The notes under the pieces: model-generated
Seen by the model: only the letters and a program-made list of their open reading frames with translations
What the model was told of the DNA's origin: nothing
Database searches by the model: none
Program-made: the position numbers and the translations under genes
Origin: Chloroflexota bacterium
GTDB lineage: Bacteria; Chloroflexota; Anaerolineae; Anaerolineales; UBA11579
Length of the DNA stretch: 7,273 bases
Assembly (NCBI GenBank): GCA_003486225.1
Contig: DNGN01000173.1
Coordinates: forward strand, 1,998 to 9,270
Direction: 5' to 3'
In this document: in pieces, positions 5,327 to 7,273 of the stretch
How the letters are laid out: each line of letters opens with the position of its first letter
Position numbering within the stretch: position 1 is the first letter of the stretch

Positions 5327-6994
5327 TTACTCTTTGTAGACTTCAATCCGGTTGCGGCCGAGGTCTTTTGCCCGATAGAGGGCTTTATCGGCCTGTTCGA
5401 TCAAGTCATAGAGCGGGGTGTTGATGCCGTCTACACAGCAGGAGACTCCCAAGCTGGCTTGCAGGGGCAGGGTGAGTTTACTGGTGGAGGCAGGGCGGCT
5501 GGTCAGGCTCTTCCAAATACGCTCTGCCAGGATGAGCGCGTCTTTCAGGGCTGTTTCCGGCAGCAGGATGATGAACTCCTCGCCACCGTAGCGCCCGACG
5601 ATATCAACTTCGCGTGAGTTTTGCTGGATGCGCTGGGCAACTTCAGAAAGTATCTGGTCACCGACAATATGCCCGTGGTTGTCATTGATGGTCTTGAAAT
5701 GATCGAGGTCGATCATGATGGCAGATACCGGGCGCTTATAGCGGCGGGCGCGCAAGAATTCCCGCTCGGCGAGCTCAAAGAAATGCCTGCGGTTATATAT
5801 GCCGGTCAGCGGGTCTATTCGTGAGAGTTCTTCCAGCTTGGCCTGGGTCAGCTTGCGCAGGCGGACTTCTTCCCGCAGGGCCTCGTTTTGTTCTTGCAAA
5901 GCTTCGGAAATGTTCTTTGCAGTCTCGAGATGGTGGGAAAGTTCCAAGATGCGGACGCGGTTGGCAATGTCGCGCTGGTAGGTTTTTTCCTTCTCCGTAT
6001 GGTACTGCCTGAAGTGTTCAAAGGCCAACTTGTAATTGTCTTGCTGGGCGTAGAGTTCTGAAAGCAGAAAATGGTCGTCCGAAATGATTGTATGCAGGCT
6101 GACCGCTTGGGCCAGTTCCAGGCTTTTCTCAATATGCTGTTTGGCTTCCTTGAACTGCTTTCTTTCCACCTCGATCTTGCCAATCAAATAAAGGGCGATA
6201 CTGGCTTGCCGCTGGTACTGATAGCTTTGGGACAGGTGATCGGCCTGCAGGAGCGCCTGGTAGGCCTGCTCCAGGTTGGCCATGGCCAGGTAAACCCGTC
6301 CAATATTAATCCAAGATTCTGCGGCCAGATGAAAAATCTGATTGGTCTGGAAATAGGTGGCGGCTTTTTGCCCGTAGGAGAGAGCTTTCTCGTATCTGCC
6401 CAGTTTGAGGTAGGCCAGGCACAGGTTGTTGATGGTTATTCCCAGCTCTTCACCTGTGCCGTTGTCCTCCAGGATGTCGAAACTTTGCTGCAGATAAGAA
6501 AGACCTTTCATCGGTTCTGAGAGATCGACATAGATAAAACCAATGCTGTTGAGCGCCTGGCCTTCCAGGCTTTTATTCTTGGTTTTTTGGGCAATATCCA
6601 GGGTGCGGAAGAGCGTCTCTAAGGCTTTGGAATAATTCTTCAGCTGGGCCTGTACGCTCCCGATCCGGTTTAAACGCATGCCGATTTCTATCATCGGGTT
6701 GCGCTTCTCGATCAAACTCAGGGATTGTTGGTAAGATTGCAGGCCTCGCTGGTTGTCCCCGACAATGCAGAACGCGTCCCCCTGAATTAACAGCAGTTCG
6801 GATAATTCCTGGATAAACTGATTCTTATGGGTGCGGTGGGAAGCCAACCAGCCGATGGTTTCCTCGGTGCTTTTGATGGCGTTCCTGGGTTTGGTAAGCA
6901 GATATTGTTTCGCGAGATTCATGATGCGATCAAGTTCCTGTGGAAGTTTGTTCGCATCTGATGATGAAACGAGTCTGCTTTGTAGGGTATCCAT
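5327..6994 (-). CDS. Diguanylate cyclase with N-terminal TPR-like repeats and C-terminal GGDEF domain
   Basis: The 555-residue protein should make cyclic di-GMP from two GTP. The GGDEF domain covers about 390-555: DPLTGIYNRR (394-403), IDLDHFK (428-434) with metal ligand Asp429, guanine contact Asn437, Asp446, and signature GGEEF (470-474). RxxD (Arg461 to Asp464) stands exactly five residues before it, the canonical product-inhibition I-site, so the enzyme looks active and feedback controlled. Residues about 100-340 hold six helical hairpin repeats at an exact 40-residue step (starting near 105, 145, 185, 225, 265, 305), with weaker helical sequence before them. A charged coiled-coil-like linker (about 340-393) joins the halves. 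There is no signal peptide or membrane segment, so it should be cytosolic, with the repeats likely binding a partner. A stop codon shortly upstream confines the start to ATG 6994; AGGAA lies 9 bases before it. Confidence 0.93.
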   Translation of the reverse strand: MDTLQSRLVSSSDANKLPQELDRIMNLAKQYLLTKPRNAIKSTEETIGWLASHRTHKNQFIQELSELLLIQGDAFCIVGDNQRGLQSYQQSLSLIEKRNPMIEIGMRLNRIGSVQAQLKNYSKALETLFRTLDIAQKTKNKSLEGQALNSIGFIYVDLSEPMKGLSYLQQSFDILEDNGTGEELGITINNLCLAYLKLGRYEKALSYGQKAATYFQTNQIFHLAAESWINIGRVYLAMANLEQAYQALLQADHLSQSYQYQRQASIALYLIGKIEVERKQFKEAKQHIEKSLELAQAVSLHTIISDDHFLLSELYAQQDNYKLAFEHFRQYHTEKEKTYQRDIANRVRILELSHHLETAKNISEALQEQNEALREEVRLRKLTQAKLEELSRIDPLTGIYNRRHFFELAEREFLRARRYKRPVSAIMIDLDHFKTINDNHGHIVGDQILSEVAQRIQQNSREVDIVGRYGGEEFIILLPETALKDALILAERIWKSLTSRPASTSKLTLPLQASLGVSCCVDGINTPLYDLIEQADKALYRAKDLGRNRIEVYKE

Positions 6995-7030
6995 CCAGCC
7001 TGATTCCTATAGATGTAATGAACTCTCAAT

Positions 7031-7085
7031 GAGGATTGGTTAATGATCCTCCGAGTCGTTTGGGTCTTGAGTTAAGGTTTCAAGA
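7031..7085 (-). repeat. Two small inverted repeats in the GGDEF gene leader
   Basis: GAGGAT (7031-7036) pairs with ATCCTC (7046-7051), and TCTTGA (7065-7070) pairs with TCAAGA (7080-7085); each stem is 6 pairs with a 9-base loop. An outer ACTC/GAGT pairing could lengthen the first. They lie 37 to 91 bases before the ATG at 6994. Neither has a T tract on the minus strand, so they are not terminators. They might be operators or leader hairpins, or chance. Confidence 0.3.
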
Positions 7086-7140
7086 ATCTTGCCAGGTTGA
7101 TCAATTAGTGAAGGAGATTCTCCCCGGAAGAAGTGATTCT

Positions 7141-7170
7141 ATCTTACCTTGATTTTATCGTATTTTGCAA
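7141..7170 (-). promoter_or_regulatory. Possible promoter of the GGDEF gene
   Basis: On the minus strand TTGCAA (7170-7165) and TAAGAT (7146-7141) are 18 bases apart, each matching the sigma-70 consensus at 4 of 6 positions in an AT-rich stretch. Initiation near 7133 would give a leader of roughly 140 bases. The match is weak and the region offers no better pair. Confidence 0.3.
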
Positions 7171-7273
7171 AGAATTGCGGTAAATTGTTTTGTTTTGGGG
7201 TGTTGAAGAGGGGATCGGGAGGGACATCATCAAGGAGTTTTCTGCTGTTGGGTGGTGATGCCTGCCGGGCAGT

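Larger units (their letters stand above)
6995..7273. other. Upstream region without a supported gene
   Basis: These 279 bases look more AT-rich than the pan genes and contain no coding region I can support. They hold the likely leader of the GGDEF gene, two small inverted repeats and a weak promoter match. Two minus-strand frames stay open from the right edge for about 42 to 44 codons, ending near 7140. Neither translation resembles a known protein, so they are probably chance, although the very end of another minus-strand gene cannot be excluded. Confidence 0.5.

Noticed and set aside
7139..7273. A minus-strand frame open from the right edge to a TAG at 7141-7139 (about 44 codons), possibly the C-terminal end of another gene
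   Set aside because: A second frame on the same strand is equally open. The translation resembles no family I know, and the segment is AT-rich like intergenic DNA. It needs the sequence beyond 7273 to decide.
7232..7273. AAGGAG followed by possible TTG or ATG starts on the plus strand, suggesting a divergent gene leaving the right edge
   Set aside because: Spacing to the ATG at 7258 is too long, only a few codons are visible, and nothing supports coding.

Overview
The window is a bacterial chromosomal segment in which every gene I can support lies on the minus strand. Transcription order therefore runs from high to low coordinates: a TPR-GGDEF diguanylate cyclase, panB, panE, panC, coaX, a small SAM-dependent methyltransferase, and the N-terminal two thirds of coaBC, which runs off the left edge. 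I see no tRNA, rRNA, CRISPR array, transposase or integrase.

The core is a vitamin B5 / coenzyme A pathway cluster whose gene order matches the biochemical order. PanB makes ketopantoate from ketoisovalerate, PanE reduces it to pantoate, and PanC joins pantoate to beta-alanine to give pantothenate. CoaX (type III kinase) phosphorylates pantothenate, and CoaBC adds cysteine and decarboxylates to 4'-phosphopantetheine. panD (beta-alanine supply), coaD and coaE are not in the window. panB and panE overlap by 8 bases and the later gaps are short (39 to 113 bases), which suggests one transcript, perhaps with partial termination after coaX. A class I methyltransferase of unknown substrate sits between coaX and coaBC.

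The 164 bases between the GGDEF gene and panB hold a TATAAT box and three hairpins on the panB strand. One hairpin has a single bulged A. Hairpins 1 and 3 can also pair with each other through a 7-base exact complement. This looks like a structured regulatory leader. A 'pan' RNA motif is known in front of pantothenate genes in Chloroflexi, Firmicutes and Deltaproteobacteria, and this leader is a candidate member or relative.

The CoaC half of CoaBC carries two active-site changes: Asp in place of Asn in the PxMN motif, and Ser in place of Cys in the ACG motif. The catalytic His is kept.

The upstream gene encodes a soluble diguanylate cyclase with about six TPR-like repeats at an exact 40-residue period, a coiled coil and a GGEEF domain with an intact inhibitory site. 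It shares the strand with the pan genes, but nothing shows that it is part of their function.

The likely source is a member of the Chloroflexota (Anaerolineae-like). The hints are the cluster make-up, type III pantothenate kinase, TPR-GGDEF architecture and possible pan RNA. This is an inference from general flavour, not from a marker gene.
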